Source: a virus | Length of the DNA stretch: 59,809 nucleotides | Reading direction: 5' to 3' (one strand) | Virus record (IMG/VR): IMGVR_UViG_3300047335_000068 | Location: 1-59,809 of that record | Part shown: positions 15,771-24,881 of the stretch, one piece after another | How the letters are laid out: each line of letters opens with the position of its first letter | Numbering within the stretch: position 1 is the first letter of the stretch | The notes under the pieces: generated by a model | Database searches by the model: none | Told to the model about the DNA's origin: nothing | Seen by the model: only the letters and a program-made list of their open reading frames with translations | Position numbers and translations under genes: made by a program

Positions 15771-16291
15771 TACACATTCACCGTCGGCGGGTTCAGCTGG
15801 GCGAACCGAAGCGGCGTCATGATCAGCAAGGCGCTCGTGATGTTCGCGGCATTCGACGCGCCCGTCTGGATCGCGATGTGGTTGAAGGGCTGGATGTTCC
15901 CCGAGGCGTTGACGCCAGTGTTAGAGTTCAAATCCATGCTCTCGATCGGATCGATCTCGAAAATGACGATCTTGTCTTCGACGCCGGCGTCGGTCGTGAA
16001 GTTGGCCGCCGCCGGTTCGATCGTGAACTGGTCGCTCGCGGCGGTATTGAGGTTCGCCGCGATCGGCGCGTTGGCCGTGAGCACCTTGGAGCCGGTGCCG
16101 GAGGTGTCGAGCGCCTGCAGGGGCGTGAGCGCGATCGTGGCCGCGTTGCCCTGGTTGATGAAGACCACGATGAAAGCCTTGACGCCGTTTGCCAGCGACA
16201 CATACGTCGAGGTCCGGCCGCCCGCATCGGCGGCAGGCGGCAGCAGGGAGACGACGGACGCGTTTTCCCAAAGCCGAAATTGGCGAGCCAT
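15770..16291 (-). CDS. Head-module virion protein, unknown
   Basis: A 173 aa protein rich in Ala, Asn and Thr without Cys, starting MARQFRLWENASVVSLLPPA. It is the first gene downstream of the major capsid protein and has a good AGGAG ribosome site eight bases before its ATG, suggesting high expression. Predicted character is beta-rich. No family recognised. It is likely an abundant head protein (cement or decoration). Confidence 0.6.
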   Translation of the reverse strand: MARQFRLWENASVVSLLPPAADAGGRTSTYVSLANGVKAFIVVFINQGNAATIALTPLQALDTSGTGSKVLTANAPIAANLNTAASDQFTIEPAAANFTTDAGVEDKIVIFEIDPIESMDLNSNTGVNASGNIQPFNHIAIQTGASNAANITSALLIMTPLRFAQLNPPTVNV

Positions 16292-16356
16292 ATCAAGCTA
16301 CTCCTATTTCAATATCTGAAAGGGACGATCCAGCTTCAGGCTCGGGCTTAGGAAGC

Positions 16357-17589
16357 TCAGCGCTGGGCGAGAACGATGAACGGGCTCTTCGTGTTGGTGC
16401 CCTGGTACGGCGTCAGAGCGCTCTGCCAGATGCTCTGACCGTCGACGCGATAGGTGATGCGGAAGGTCATCTCGTCGGTCGTGAAGCGCACATGGATCGA
16501 GGACATCTGCTTCATCGCATTCTTGTCGACCATCACGAACTGGGTGAGGTCGAGCAGCATGATGTCGCCCGGGGTGCCGAGCGTGTTCGCATACTCGATC
16601 GGGATGACAGGACGGCCGAACAGCGTCGCGTAGGGCTTCTCCGAGATGCCGCCAGGCGGCAGGTAGACCGGCACGCCCGCGGTCCCGATCACCTGGTTGA
16701 CCGCATAGAGCTGGGGCTCGACGTCCTGGTTGATGAACCACACCGCATTCAGGCGCGACCGCGCCCACATGCGCGCCCACATATTGAGGAGGTTCTGGTA
16801 GACGATCGTCTTGGCGGCCTGGCCCTTTTCGATCGGCACGGTGATCAGCGCGTTGCAGTTCAGGATGCCCTGCGGCATACCCGCGCCGGTGCCGCGGACC
16901 ACGCTGTCCTCCGTGAAGAACATGAGCTCCTGCGCGAAGGCTTCGTTGGCGATGCCCGTCAGCATCGATGCGTCCTGCATGAGCTCGTCGGTGACATACC
17001 AGAGCGCGCCGAGCTTCTTGAGGTCGAGCTCGATGAGCCTGAACTTCGGGCGGGTCGCGCTGATCGGATCGCCTTCACCCAGCCAGTACGCCTGCACACC
17101 ACCCCAGCGGCTGCCAGTGACACGGCTCGTTTCGTCGATGCCGGGGATTTTGATGCCGTTGGCCGTGGTCGAGATATGCAGCCGGAAAACACGGCTCGCG
17201 ATCTCGCCCATATCGTAGATGCGTTGCAGGATCGTCTGGGCGAAGTCCACCTGCACCGGAAAGCCGCCCGCGCTCGGATCGGTTTCGCCCATGCCCGCCG
17301 GGGCCCGGAGGCGCATGTCGAGGTCGCCGGTCGTCGCGTGCCGGCGAATCGCCATGAGCTGCTCGCCAAAGCTCCTGAAGCGCGTGGGGTCGTCCTGGTC
17401 CGCGCTTCCGCCGCCGACCGGCCGCGCCAGCTTGGCGGCCCGCTTTTGCGCGCTCTCGGCCAGGCCGATCTGCTCTTCGAGCTTGTCGATGTCGTGCTCG
17501 AAAATCTTGAACTGCTTGGGGTCCGAGCACTTCGTCAGCTCATCCAGCTTCGCGCCGAGAGCTTGGCGGAGTTCCAAAAGTCTCGACAT
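16357..17589 (-). CDS. Major capsid protein, HK97 fold
   Basis: A 410 aa protein. The ATG at 17589 has AGGAG upstream and starts MSRLLELRQALGAKLDELTK, a helical delta domain with KLEEQIGLAESAQKRAA. The HK97 core follows with TDPSAGGFPVQVDFAQTIL near residue 130, FAQELMFFTEDSVVRGTG, and the late RPVIPIEYANTLGTPGDIM and MTFRITYRVDGQSIW segments. It follows the protease gene by about 30 bases. The delta domain suggests scaffold-like help in assembly. Confidence 0.95.
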   Translation of the reverse strand: MSRLLELRQALGAKLDELTKCSDPKQFKIFEHDIDKLEEQIGLAESAQKRAAKLARPVGGGSADQDDPTRFRSFGEQLMAIRRHATTGDLDMRLRAPAGMGETDPSAGGFPVQVDFAQTILQRIYDMGEIASRVFRLHISTTANGIKIPGIDETSRVTGSRWGGVQAYWLGEGDPISATRPKFRLIELDLKKLGALWYVTDELMQDASMLTGIANEAFAQELMFFTEDSVVRGTGAGMPQGILNCNALITVPIEKGQAAKTIVYQNLLNMWARMWARSRLNAVWFINQDVEPQLYAVNQVIGTAGVPVYLPPGGISEKPYATLFGRPVIPIEYANTLGTPGDIMLLDLTQFVMVDKNAMKQMSSIHVRFTTDEMTFRITYRVDGQSIWQSALTPYQGTNTKSPFIVLAQR

Positions 17590-17620
17590 GCGAGGCTCCT
17601 CTGTTCGTTCGGTTAAGGGT

Positions 17621-18811
17621 TCAGGCCACGCGGGCGCGTAGCGTCTTGAGGCGACGCAGAAGGGCAGCCTTGCCCTCTTCATTTACCTCGTCACCAGCGG
17701 CCTGCGGCGGGGGCGACGCATCCAGAGCGTCCGTAACCGTGTCGAGATAATCCATCGCCTTGTCGTAATAGTCGTCGGCCTGATCGAGGTGATCGCCCAT
17801 GGACTTCATGTGCATGCTGCACATGCGAATCGCCTTTTCGTGGTCTGGCGCGAGGTCAGGACGAGAGCCGTCTTCGCCCTCGGGATTGCTGTCGTCGGCT
17901 TCGCGGCGACGACGCGGAAGACGCTTGTTGATCGCGGCGGTCACGGCCTTTTCGATCAGCGCGGTGAGAGCCTTCTCGTCTTCGGTGTCGGCCATGCCAG
18001 CCCCTCCGGTTCCATGAATTGAACACTCCGACACATCTTTCATGCCGCACTCGGAGGCGAGCGGCCGGCCACAGTTGCCGATGATCTGAGTCTCTTTGCG
18101 ATCGTTGTCTTCGTCGGCGCGGCGGCGCGGCGCGGGTCTGGCGCGGGTCTTGGTCACCTTCAGCTCCTTTGCGGCGCGACGCAGTTCTTCCAGTTCCGAA
18201 CGGGGCAGGACGATCTTTCCGCCGCCCTCAAGGGTTTTCTCGGCCCACTCCACGAGCGGCCGCGTGTCGATGCCGCTCTTGCGGGCTTCCGCCAGCGCGT
18301 TTCCGTTGGCGGGCACAGGGCAAACCGAGACCTCCAGGAGCTCCTGTTGCGTGAAGTCGAGGCCCCATTCGCGGTCGTCATCCTCGGACCAGTCGTACTC
18401 GAGGGGCAGGAACCCGACCGAGACGGCATTGAGGAACTTGCCCATCACCAAGCGATAGATCGTCTCCGCGAACGGGTAGACCTCGGGCTCCGCGAAGGTG
18501 ATGTCGCCCATCAGCCGGAGGTCTTCGACCATCAGGTTGCTCGACCGGCCGATCGGCGGCGCGCTACTATCGTGAGCCCAAAGAGCGACCGGGTTCTTCA
18601 TGTAGCTGTGCGTCAGCCAGCCGGCAGGATCGATGGTGTCCCCCATGCGATCGACGGAGCCGTCAGAAAAGCAGAACCGCACGGTGCGCGGCTGGTCGTC
18701 GAGAGCGCGGGGCTCCGCCACGCTCCCCCGGTACAGCGCGGCGCGCAGACGGTTCTTCTCGCGCGCGGCGCGGCGGAACGCCGCAATGTCGACGTAACCG
18801 ATGGCGTCCAC
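17621..18811 (-). CDS. Prohead maturation protease, S78 family, with long C-terminal extension
   Basis: A 396 aa protein. Residues 42-190 are the HK97-type protease with the catalytic His in LWAHDSSAPPIGR (H80) and Ser in NAVSVGF (S131). From about 230 the protein is different: charged, Arg-rich, with a short Cys-containing part (CGRPLASECGMKDVSECS) and an acidic, Asp-rich helical end. The extension may serve as scaffold removed by the protease. The start is GTG at 18811, one base after the upstream TAA. Confidence 0.92.
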   Translation of the reverse strand: MDAIGYVDIAAFRRAAREKNRLRAALYRGSVAEPRALDDQPRTVRFCFSDGSVDRMGDTIDPAGWLTHSYMKNPVALWAHDSSAPPIGRSSNLMVEDLRLMGDITFAEPEVYPFAETIYRLVMGKFLNAVSVGFLPLEYDWSEDDDREWGLDFTQQELLEVSVCPVPANGNALAEARKSGIDTRPLVEWAEKTLEGGGKIVLPRSELEELRRAAKELKVTKTRARPAPRRRADEDNDRKETQIIGNCGRPLASECGMKDVSECSIHGTGGAGMADTEDEKALTALIEKAVTAAINKRLPRRRREADDSNPEGEDGSRPDLAPDHEKAIRMCSMHMKSMGDHLDQADDYYDKAMDYLDTVTDALDASPPPQAAGDEVNEEGKAALLRRLKTLRARVA

Positions 18812-18814
18812 GGT

Positions 18815-19219
18815 TTAACCTTCGTCGGTCGGCGGCTCGGCGGCCTTCTGGTCGTGCAGCGCCTTGGTCTCGATCGTGTCGATCAGCTCGACCACGGCGT
18901 GAGCCAGCTGGTCGATCATCAGCGTGCGCTTGACCGCGCCAGCCATGTTCTTCAGCTGGGCCAGGCGAGCCAGGAACACCTCAGAGGCCGAAGGCGGTTT
19001 GACCGGCAGGCCCGCGCCGAGCGCCGAGGCCTCTTCCGCGGCGGTCTTTGCCTTCGCAGCCGCCTCGTCAGCCTGATTCGCCAGGTCGTCGGCCTCGACG
19101 GTCTTGTCGTCGAATGCCTTCTGCCGGTCCGCGAGCTCGTCCGTCTCAGTCGAAGCGGACTCGTCCTCGGGCACCAGCTCTTCCGTCTCGCCCTCATCGT
19201 GGTGTTCGGTATCGCTCAT
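18815..19219 (-). CDS. Acidic coiled-coil protein in the head module
   Basis: A 134 aa, very acidic protein. Residues 1-30 are Glu/Asp-rich, 30-70 form an Ala/Lys/Glu helix (QADEAAAKAKTAAEEASALG) and the C-terminal helix holds LAHAVVELIDTIETKALHD. It lies between portal and protease, a common place for assembly helpers. A scaffolding or portal-accessory role is possible. No family recognised. Confidence 0.6.
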   Translation of the reverse strand: MSDTEHHDEGETEELVPEDESASTETDELADRQKAFDDKTVEADDLANQADEAAAKAKTAAEEASALGAGLPVKPPSASEVFLARLAQLKNMAGAVKRTLMIDQLAHAVVELIDTIETKALHDQKAAEPPTDEG

Positions 19220-19234
19220 CGCTTTGCTCCGTGA

Positions 19235-20575
19235 TCAGGGTTTGTCGTCGGCCGGCAGGCGATTGGCGTCGCCGTCGCCGCCTTCGGCGGGCGTTCCCGT
19301 CGTGTCGCTGCCGACGCCGCCGGGCGGGGCCGGGCTGTCTTTCGGCTCGTAGTCGAGGCCAGCCATGTTGGTCGGCTTCTGCACCGCGTCGCCGTCGGGC
19401 ACCCGTTCCAGGTCCTCCTGGGCACGCGCCTCGTTGACGGACATCCAGGGGCCGCCGACGGCCTGGCGGTAGGCCGTATAGCGGGTCTGGATGTCGGCCT
19501 TAGTGAAGTGCGTAAAATCGAAATCGAAATAGAGGTCACCGCCGTCGAGCTGGAAAAACTTCTCCAGCTTGGAGGTCCACCGGCTGCAGTACCCCGACAC
19601 GACGTCGTTCAGATATTGCTGGTTCTGCTGCACCATCGAAGGACCCGAGCTCTCGCCCTCGATCCCGAGCTTGTAGGGCGGCACGCGAAACGCGCGGGCC
19701 GCGTCCCGCAGTTGGAAATTGCGGCTTTCGATGAACTGGCTGTCCACCATGGTCAGACCCATCGGTTGCCATTTGAGACCCTGCTCCAGGACCGCCGTCG
19801 CGCCGCTGTTGCGCGGTCCGGTCTTGAAGGCCTGCCACTCCGACTTCAGCTGGTTGCGCGCCTCGGCCGCGAGCTTCTGGTCGGTCGAGAGCACGCCAGA
19901 CGGCCGCGCGCCCTGGCCGGTGAACCGCGCCTGGTGACGCTCCATCCCCATCGCGAGCCCGATCGACTCTCGGATCAACGTGATGCGGCTTGAGCCGAGG
20001 AGCGAGTTCCACTGCGACAGCCAGCGCAGGTGCAGCACGTCTTCCGACGGGACCATGATCGGCACCTCGGCAAGCACCGCCATGTCGTGCAGGCCATTGC
20101 GGGTCACGAAATAGAAATATTCGCCGGTCGGCGCTTCCCAGAGCGCCACGCGATCAGGATGCACCGGCACCAGGTATTGCACGCGGCCGCGGAAGTCCCT
20201 GACCGCCACCGAATAGGCGTTGCCGCGCAAAACAAGCGCGGACTGCATCATCTCTTTCCATTCAAATGCGGTCTGCCAGTCATTTGGGTTACGCATCAGA
20301 CCGTGGAGGTAGCTGTCGGTCGCGACCTCACGCCCGCCCTTGGTATTATGACGGCAGATGTCGAGCGGGATCTTGGCCAGGTCTTCGGCCAGGATCGACA
20401 CGCACGCCATCACGGCAACGTGGCTCATCGATGTGAAAGAGTTCACAGCGACGCCGGAATCGCCCCACTCGATCCCTTCTCCGAACCAGTCGTAGAACTC
20501 GGAGCCGACAGAGCCGGTCGCGGGTCCGCTGCCGGAGCGCGTGAACGCGCCGGCGATCCTGGACCACAGGCTCAC
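19235..20575 (-). CDS. Portal protein, HK97 family
   Basis: A 446 aa protein. I use the GTG at 20575, which overlaps the terminase stop (GTGA). The sequence upstream in this frame is out-of-frame terminase. Family motifs are clear: FTSMSHVAVMACVSILAEDL, LMRNPNDWQTAFEWKEMM, LVLRGNAYSVAVRD, LGSSRITLIRESIGLAMGME, and the FRVPPYKLGIEG region near residue 320. The end is Pro/Gly-rich and acidic. It forms the dodecameric DNA entry channel. Confidence 0.94.
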   Translation of the reverse strand: MSLWSRIAGAFTRSGSGPATGSVGSEFYDWFGEGIEWGDSGVAVNSFTSMSHVAVMACVSILAEDLAKIPLDICRHNTKGGREVATDSYLHGLMRNPNDWQTAFEWKEMMQSALVLRGNAYSVAVRDFRGRVQYLVPVHPDRVALWEAPTGEYFYFVTRNGLHDMAVLAEVPIMVPSEDVLHLRWLSQWNSLLGSSRITLIRESIGLAMGMERHQARFTGQGARPSGVLSTDQKLAAEARNQLKSEWQAFKTGPRNSGATAVLEQGLKWQPMGLTMVDSQFIESRNFQLRDAARAFRVPPYKLGIEGESSGPSMVQQNQQYLNDVVSGYCSRWTSKLEKFFQLDGGDLYFDFDFTHFTKADIQTRYTAYRQAVGGPWMSVNEARAQEDLERVPDGDAVQKPTNMAGLDYEPKDSPAPPGGVGSDTTGTPAEGGDGDANRLPADDKP

Positions 20576-22269
20576 AGCACGAGCAGCCCGCGCCCGTCGG
20601 CGTACGGAGACTCCTCGGCTCCGGCCAGGCTGCGGCCGACCGCCATGATAGCCGCGACGATCGGGTCGATGCGCTCGATACTCCTCTCCTTGTCCGGCTT
20701 CTGATTGCCGGCGGGATCGGTCCGCACCGTCACGTTCGAGGCGCACCAGGTCGCGATGGGATCGCCGCCGTGTTGCAGCTCACCGGCCAGGAGCTTGCGC
20801 ATGAACTCCGCGGTCGGTGGGCCCATGCTGAAGAACCCCTGTCCGAACTCGACGCAGTTCACGTTCTCGTCCGTCAGGTTGCGGATGATCTCGCCAGCGA
20901 AGGTGCGGTCGAAGGCGAGGTCCGCGATGTCGTAGATGCGGGCGAGCTCCAGGATGCGATGCTCGATGAACTTGAAGTCCGTCGTGTTGCCCTCGGTAGC
21001 GACGAGGTGTCCCAGGTCACGCCAGACGAGATAGGGCGCGCGGTCGCGCCGCGCCCGCTCCACGATGTCGTCCTCCGGGCACCAGTGGAACCAGAGGATC
21101 TGCCAGCGTTCCCCGGGGTCGACCGGCGGGAACAGCAGCGCCAGCGAAGATAGGTCGTTCACGCGCGCCAGGTCGAGGCCGCCATAGCAGCGGCGGCCAC
21201 GAAGCGCGGCCACGTCGATCGCGTCCGACCCGCGCGCCCAGAGGTCCATGTCCAGCCAGCGGGTCAGCTGCTGGGTCCACTGGTTCAGCCGGAGCCTGCG
21301 GATGCTGTTCTGCTTGCCGGGCATCTGGCGCGCCAGCGCCACCTCGGCCCGCAGGTCCTCGATCTTGAGCAGATGTCCGAGCGAGGGGTTCGCCTTGTGC
21401 CAGGCCCGCTCATCCTGCCAGTCGTCGTCGTCGTCGACGGTCGCGATGAAGGCAAACCAGCGATCCGCGACCTCGAAAGGCACGGTCTCTTCGAGGACCT
21501 TGATCGAGAACTCCCAGTGCTGGAAGCAGATCGAATGCCGGTTCACGCCAGCGGTCGTCGTCTCGTACATCAGCGGCTCAAGGCGGGCGCCCATGCCGGT
21601 ATCGAGCTTCTCGATCACCTCCGCAGAGGGATGCTCGTGCAGCTCGTCCACGAGCGCCACGAACACATTCAGGCCGTCCATCTTCGACGCATCCGCGGAC
21701 AGCGGCCGGAACCAGCTGGCGGTGTCGATCACCGAGAGGTTGTTGGTCGTCGAGACGATGCGGCGCCGCAGCGCGGGCGATGCCGCCCGCATCCGCTCCG
21801 CTTCCGAGAACACGATCCGGGACTGCTCGCGCGTCGTCGCGGCCGCATAGATTTCGGCGCCAGGCTCCTGCTCGTCGACGAGCGCCTTGAGACCAATCCC
21901 GGCCTCGATGGTCGATTTCCCGTTCTTGCGCGCGGTCGAGACGAAGGCTGTGCGGAAGCGCCGGATCCCGCCGAGCTTCCAGCCGAAGATCGATCCGACC
22001 ACGAACTGCTGCCAGGACATGAGCTCGAACGGCGTGCCCGCGTACTGGCCCTTGCTATGGCGCAGGACCGCCGGGAAAAACTCGATCGCCCGCATCGCTG
22101 TCGGCAGGTCCCAGCGGAGGCCGCGCGAGGGACCTCTCACCAGGTCTGCGATGTGCCGCTCGGCCGCGAGGCGCACGAGCTTGCCGGTCGGCAGGTCGCC
22201 ACGGCAGACGGCCTCAGCGTAGGCTCTAACGGGGTCTGGCGGCGCCGTCGGCCTACGCGCGCGGGCCAC
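20572..22269 (-). CDS. Terminase large subunit (HK97-like TerL)
   Basis: A 565 aa packaging motor. The Walker A-type loop is STARKNGKST (residues 111-120), the Walker B is VALVDELHEH (D208, E209), and the C-terminal nuclease domain starts with GGLDLARVNDLSSLALL near residue 350 and has an Asp in IADLAFDRTFAG. It starts with GTG at 22269, overlapping the small subunit by 17 bases. The family (Terminase_1-like) normally pairs with P27-type small subunits, as here. Confidence 0.95.
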   Translation of the reverse strand: MARARRPTAPPDPVRAYAEAVCRGDLPTGKLVRLAAERHIADLVRGPSRGLRWDLPTAMRAIEFFPAVLRHSKGQYAGTPFELMSWQQFVVGSIFGWKLGGIRRFRTAFVSTARKNGKSTIEAGIGLKALVDEQEPGAEIYAAATTREQSRIVFSEAERMRAASPALRRRIVSTTNNLSVIDTASWFRPLSADASKMDGLNVFVALVDELHEHPSAEVIEKLDTGMGARLEPLMYETTTAGVNRHSICFQHWEFSIKVLEETVPFEVADRWFAFIATVDDDDDWQDERAWHKANPSLGHLLKIEDLRAEVALARQMPGKQNSIRRLRLNQWTQQLTRWLDMDLWARGSDAIDVAALRGRRCYGGLDLARVNDLSSLALLFPPVDPGERWQILWFHWCPEDDIVERARRDRAPYLVWRDLGHLVATEGNTTDFKFIEHRILELARIYDIADLAFDRTFAGEIIRNLTDENVNCVEFGQGFFSMGPPTAEFMRKLLAGELQHGGDPIATWCASNVTVRTDPAGNQKPDKERSIERIDPIVAAIMAVGRSLAGAEESPYADGRGLLVL

Positions 22270-22720
22270 TCAGAAAGCCCTCGGCGGGGTCCGCAGCGCC
22301 GGGCGGGTCGCCGGCCTTGATGCGTGACCGCGCCGAGCCCGAGAGCCCGATTTCGCCGGACATCTGGCGCAGCTGGTCCATGGCGCGGTTGGCGGCGGCC
22401 AGATAGGGCGAGTACATCGGGTAGCCGTTGGGCGACTTCACGATGAGCCCGGTCGTCTCAAGCATCCGCTCGCATTCGCACCAGCGGCCCCAGGCCTGGC
22501 AGTAGGCCGTGACGACGGCGCGATCCAGCTGGGCGATCAGGCCCACCTCCTGGAGCAGCACGGTGACGCGCTTCCACTCCTTCAGCGCCTCGCCCTTCAG
22601 GATCGAAGGCGGGTCCGGGATCTGGACGCGCGGCTTGGCCTCGCTCTCGTTAAGCCGCTTTCTTCCGGGGTTTCCGGTGATCAGCTTGAGCACGGTCGGC
22701 TTCCGTGGCGGTCCCGGCAT
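22253..22720 (-). CDS. Terminase small subunit, P27 family
   Basis: A 155 aa protein, PGPPRKPTVLKLITGNPGRK at the start and DRAVVTAYCQAWGRWCECER in the middle, which is the P27/YqaS pattern. I use the ATG at 22720 because GAGGAAA stands just before it; a GTG at 22732 is the alternative. It recognises phage DNA for packaging. The gene overlaps the ParB-like gene by 71 bases, a long overlap for this genome. Confidence 0.92.
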   Translation of the reverse strand: MPGPPRKPTVLKLITGNPGRKRLNESEAKPRVQIPDPPSILKGEALKEWKRVTVLLQEVGLIAQLDRAVVTAYCQAWGRWCECERMLETTGLIVKSPNGYPMYSPYLAAANRAMDQLRQMSGEIGLSGSARSRIKAGDPPGAADPAEGFLSGPRA

Positions 22721-23456
22721 CGGTTTCCTCACTCGCTAAAGCGCGGCCTGCGAGCTCGGCCATCAGGCGGAGTGCGACGGCGGTGTTGTGGACATTCTTC
22801 GCGGCCTTGACCGCGATCAGGGTCTCGAAGAACACGCCGAAGTCGGCATAGAGCCCAACCAGGCGCTCGCGGCCTTGTTTCGATTTCGCGATCTTGTCGA
22901 GCCACTCGGAAAAGACCGGGCCGTCGCCGGGCAGGAAGGAGATGGTCAGCTCCTCGTAGAACGGCGCCTGCACATGGAGCGCGGAGATGTCGAGCTCTTC
23001 GATGTTGAAAGCGTCGTCGGTGAGGCCCGAATATTCCTTCCAGTTGAAGTCGAGCTCGTCATAGAGCGACCGCAAAATGCTGGGATCGTCCTGGCCCACG
23101 ATCGCGTTGTGGCTCAGCTGGAGCGCCACGAACTGCTGATGCGTCAGAGGGTTCGTCACCTCGATCACATCGCTCTCGACGATCCCGGCCTTGATCGCGG
23201 CCGAGACGCGGTGGTTACCCGACACCACCACCAGGTCGTCACCGCGCCGATAGACCAGCGGGAAACTCGTCAGGCATCCATCCCGTCGGATGTTCTCGAC
23301 GAGACGGTTAAACTGCGGCCCCTTCATGAACCGGGCGTTCTTTTCGAGCAGCTTGAGGCTGGACAGCGCCACCCGGATGACGCGCGTTTGCAAGGAATCG
23401 CTGGAACCAGTCGGCGTAGATTTCGGCGGGAGTTTGGCGGCGGACCTTGCTGGCAT
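22650..23456 (-). CDS. ParB/Srx-fold protein of the modification module
   Basis: A 268 aa protein. Residues 26-120 form a ParB N-terminal-like domain: VALSSLKLLEKNAR, then FNRLVENIRRDGCLTSFPLV and VVVSGNHRVSAAIKAGI. There is no DNA-binding HTH of partition ParB. Fused or neighbouring ParB/sulfiredoxin-fold proteins are known in phage base-modification gene sets, where some act as ATP-dependent enzymes. The gene lies next to the methyltransferase-like gene, overlapping it by 149 bases. AAAGG stands before its ATG. Role in modification is inferred from context. Confidence 0.8.
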   Translation of the reverse strand: MPARSAAKLPPKSTPTGSSDSLQTRVIRVALSSLKLLEKNARFMKGPQFNRLVENIRRDGCLTSFPLVYRRGDDLVVVSGNHRVSAAIKAGIVESDVIEVTNPLTHQQFVALQLSHNAIVGQDDPSILRSLYDELDFNWKEYSGLTDDAFNIEELDISALHVQAPFYEELTISFLPGDGPVFSEWLDKIAKSKQGRERLVGLYADFGVFFETLIAVKAAKNVHNTAVALRLMAELAGRALASEETDAGTATEADRAQADHRKPRKKAA

Positions 23457-24669
23457 AGTACAGCCTTTCCGGGAACCGCTTCATCAGCTCGAAGACGCCA
23501 CGATATTTCATGCTCACCGGGCGCGTCGTGTAGGCGGTGGTGTAGACGTTCTCGATCCGCTGCATCAGCTTGATTTCCATGCGCGACAGGATCGTCTCAG
23601 ACGTCGCCAGCATGATAATCAGCTTGGACAGGCGGGTCTTCGCGCCCATCGAGAAGTCGCACAGCATGTAGATGCCGTTCTCGCCGTACTTCGCCCGGAT
23701 GAAGATGAACCCGCCGGCGAGCCTGCCATCGAGCATCACCAGGAAATTGGCGATCCCGTTCGTGTGCTGGATCTCCTTGGCGAGATGGCTGTCCTTGAGG
23801 AAGTTCATCTGGGCCGAGGTCGCGTTGATGATCTCGACCTTGGAGCTCGGCGTCAGAGCGTCAACGTCGCAGGGCGTGTAAGCGAAAGCCTGGGCCGCGC
23901 GCGGCAGGCGCTTGACCGAAGAGAGCGCGCGATCGGCATACGTGTAGACCGGCTTCAGCTGGCCGTAGAACACGGTCGCGGGGTCGTGCCGGGTCAGCTT
24001 GCGCTCGACCAGGACGCAATAGCGGACGCCCATCTCCTTGAGCTCGTCGATCCAGCTCTCGAGCTCGGCCGGGTTCCAGAGCCGATAGGCGGGGCGCTGC
24101 CAGTCGGCATTTTCGTCGACGAAGCGATACAGCCGCTCATAGTCGTTCTTGTATGTCGGCGGGAACGCCGCGACACCGCCTCCAGCCGCGAAAGCCCGGC
24201 CTGCCTGGTCCCGGAAATCTCCGCCATGGAAACTCGCGACCTTCAGCGGCTCGATGTAGCGCTCGAGGCGCAGCGCCGCGATCGTCAGGAACTCAGCGAA
24301 GCGCTCCTGGTAGTGGGCAAAGTGCGACACCGCGAAAGCGTTCTTGCCGCGGTACTTCGCCATCTCCTGGGCGATCTGAATGGCGCCACAGCGGAACAGC
24401 AGCGGCTTGCCTGCCAGGTGCTCCTCGACGAAGGCAAAGCGCCCCTTGAACGTCATCGGAAAAGGCGCGCCGGTCACCAGGGCTCCAAGCGAGCAGCTGA
24501 TCAGCGACACGTCGTTGGCATGGACGCGGACGGTCGGATGCACGTCATGCACGGCGCGGTCGAAGCGGAAAGAGCCGGAGCACCCGACGAAGACGTCCCG
24601 CCATTCGGTGAAGGGCACCGTCCGCGTGACCTGCTCGATTGCTTGCTTGGGAACGGCGCCGAAGAACAT
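23308..24669 (-). CDS. Putative antirestriction adenine methyltransferase / GNAT-like DNA modification protein
   Basis: A 453 aa protein. Residues 1-230 look like an adenine methyltransferase: a glycine loop VGCSGSF at 28-34, ND at 52-53, and FPPTYKNDY at 169-177 in the place of the catalytic DPPY. Residues 285-405 look like a GNAT/Mom-type acyltransferase: IANFLVMLDGRLAGGFIF, then KYRGVFELMKR. The last 45 residues are Arg/Pro-rich and overlap the ParB-like gene. Phage relatives are known as putative antirestriction adenine methyltransferases. This is the first gene of the late run. The domain split is my reading. Confidence 0.7.
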   Translation of the reverse strand: MFFGAVPKQAIEQVTRTVPFTEWRDVFVGCSGSFRFDRAVHDVHPTVRVHANDVSLISCSLGALVTGAPFPMTFKGRFAFVEEHLAGKPLLFRCGAIQIAQEMAKYRGKNAFAVSHFAHYQERFAEFLTIAALRLERYIEPLKVASFHGGDFRDQAGRAFAAGGGVAAFPPTYKNDYERLYRFVDENADWQRPAYRLWNPAELESWIDELKEMGVRYCVLVERKLTRHDPATVFYGQLKPVYTYADRALSSVKRLPRAAQAFAYTPCDVDALTPSSKVEIINATSAQMNFLKDSHLAKEIQHTNGIANFLVMLDGRLAGGFIFIRAKYGENGIYMLCDFSMGAKTRLSKLIIMLATSETILSRMEIKLMQRIENVYTTAYTTRPVSMKYRGVFELMKRFPERLYYASKVRRQTPAEIYADWFQRFLANARHPGGAVQPQAARKERPVHEGAAV

Positions 24670-24743
24670 GGGCTAGGCGGCCGGGCCAATGGCCGCGGAG
24701 GACAAGCCCCCACGGCCAAAGGCAGCCCGTCGGCCGCGGATCC

Positions 24744-24750
24744 CTACCAC
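24744..24750 (+). promoter_or_regulatory. Single CTACCAC motif in the divergent early/late spacer
   Basis: The spacer 24670-24881 separates the late minus run from the first plus gene. It holds one copy of the CTACCAC motif (context ATCCCTACCACAGGATC) that recurs as paired copies before other plus-strand blocks. I see no convincing sigma70 promoter, although an AT-rich stretch with TGTGCTATGTT at 24840-24850 could be an extended -10. The spacer must contain promoters for both directions. Confidence 0.35.
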
Positions 24751-24881
24751 AGGATCGCGGGCAGTCTTGCCTGTGCGCGGGGCGGTAGTCAATTCCGCAG
24801 ATCGCGAAGTCGATTTCAAGTATTCGCGCAATAATAACCTGTGCTATGTTGGAAGTTGGGACTTAACATCAGGATAGCGTA

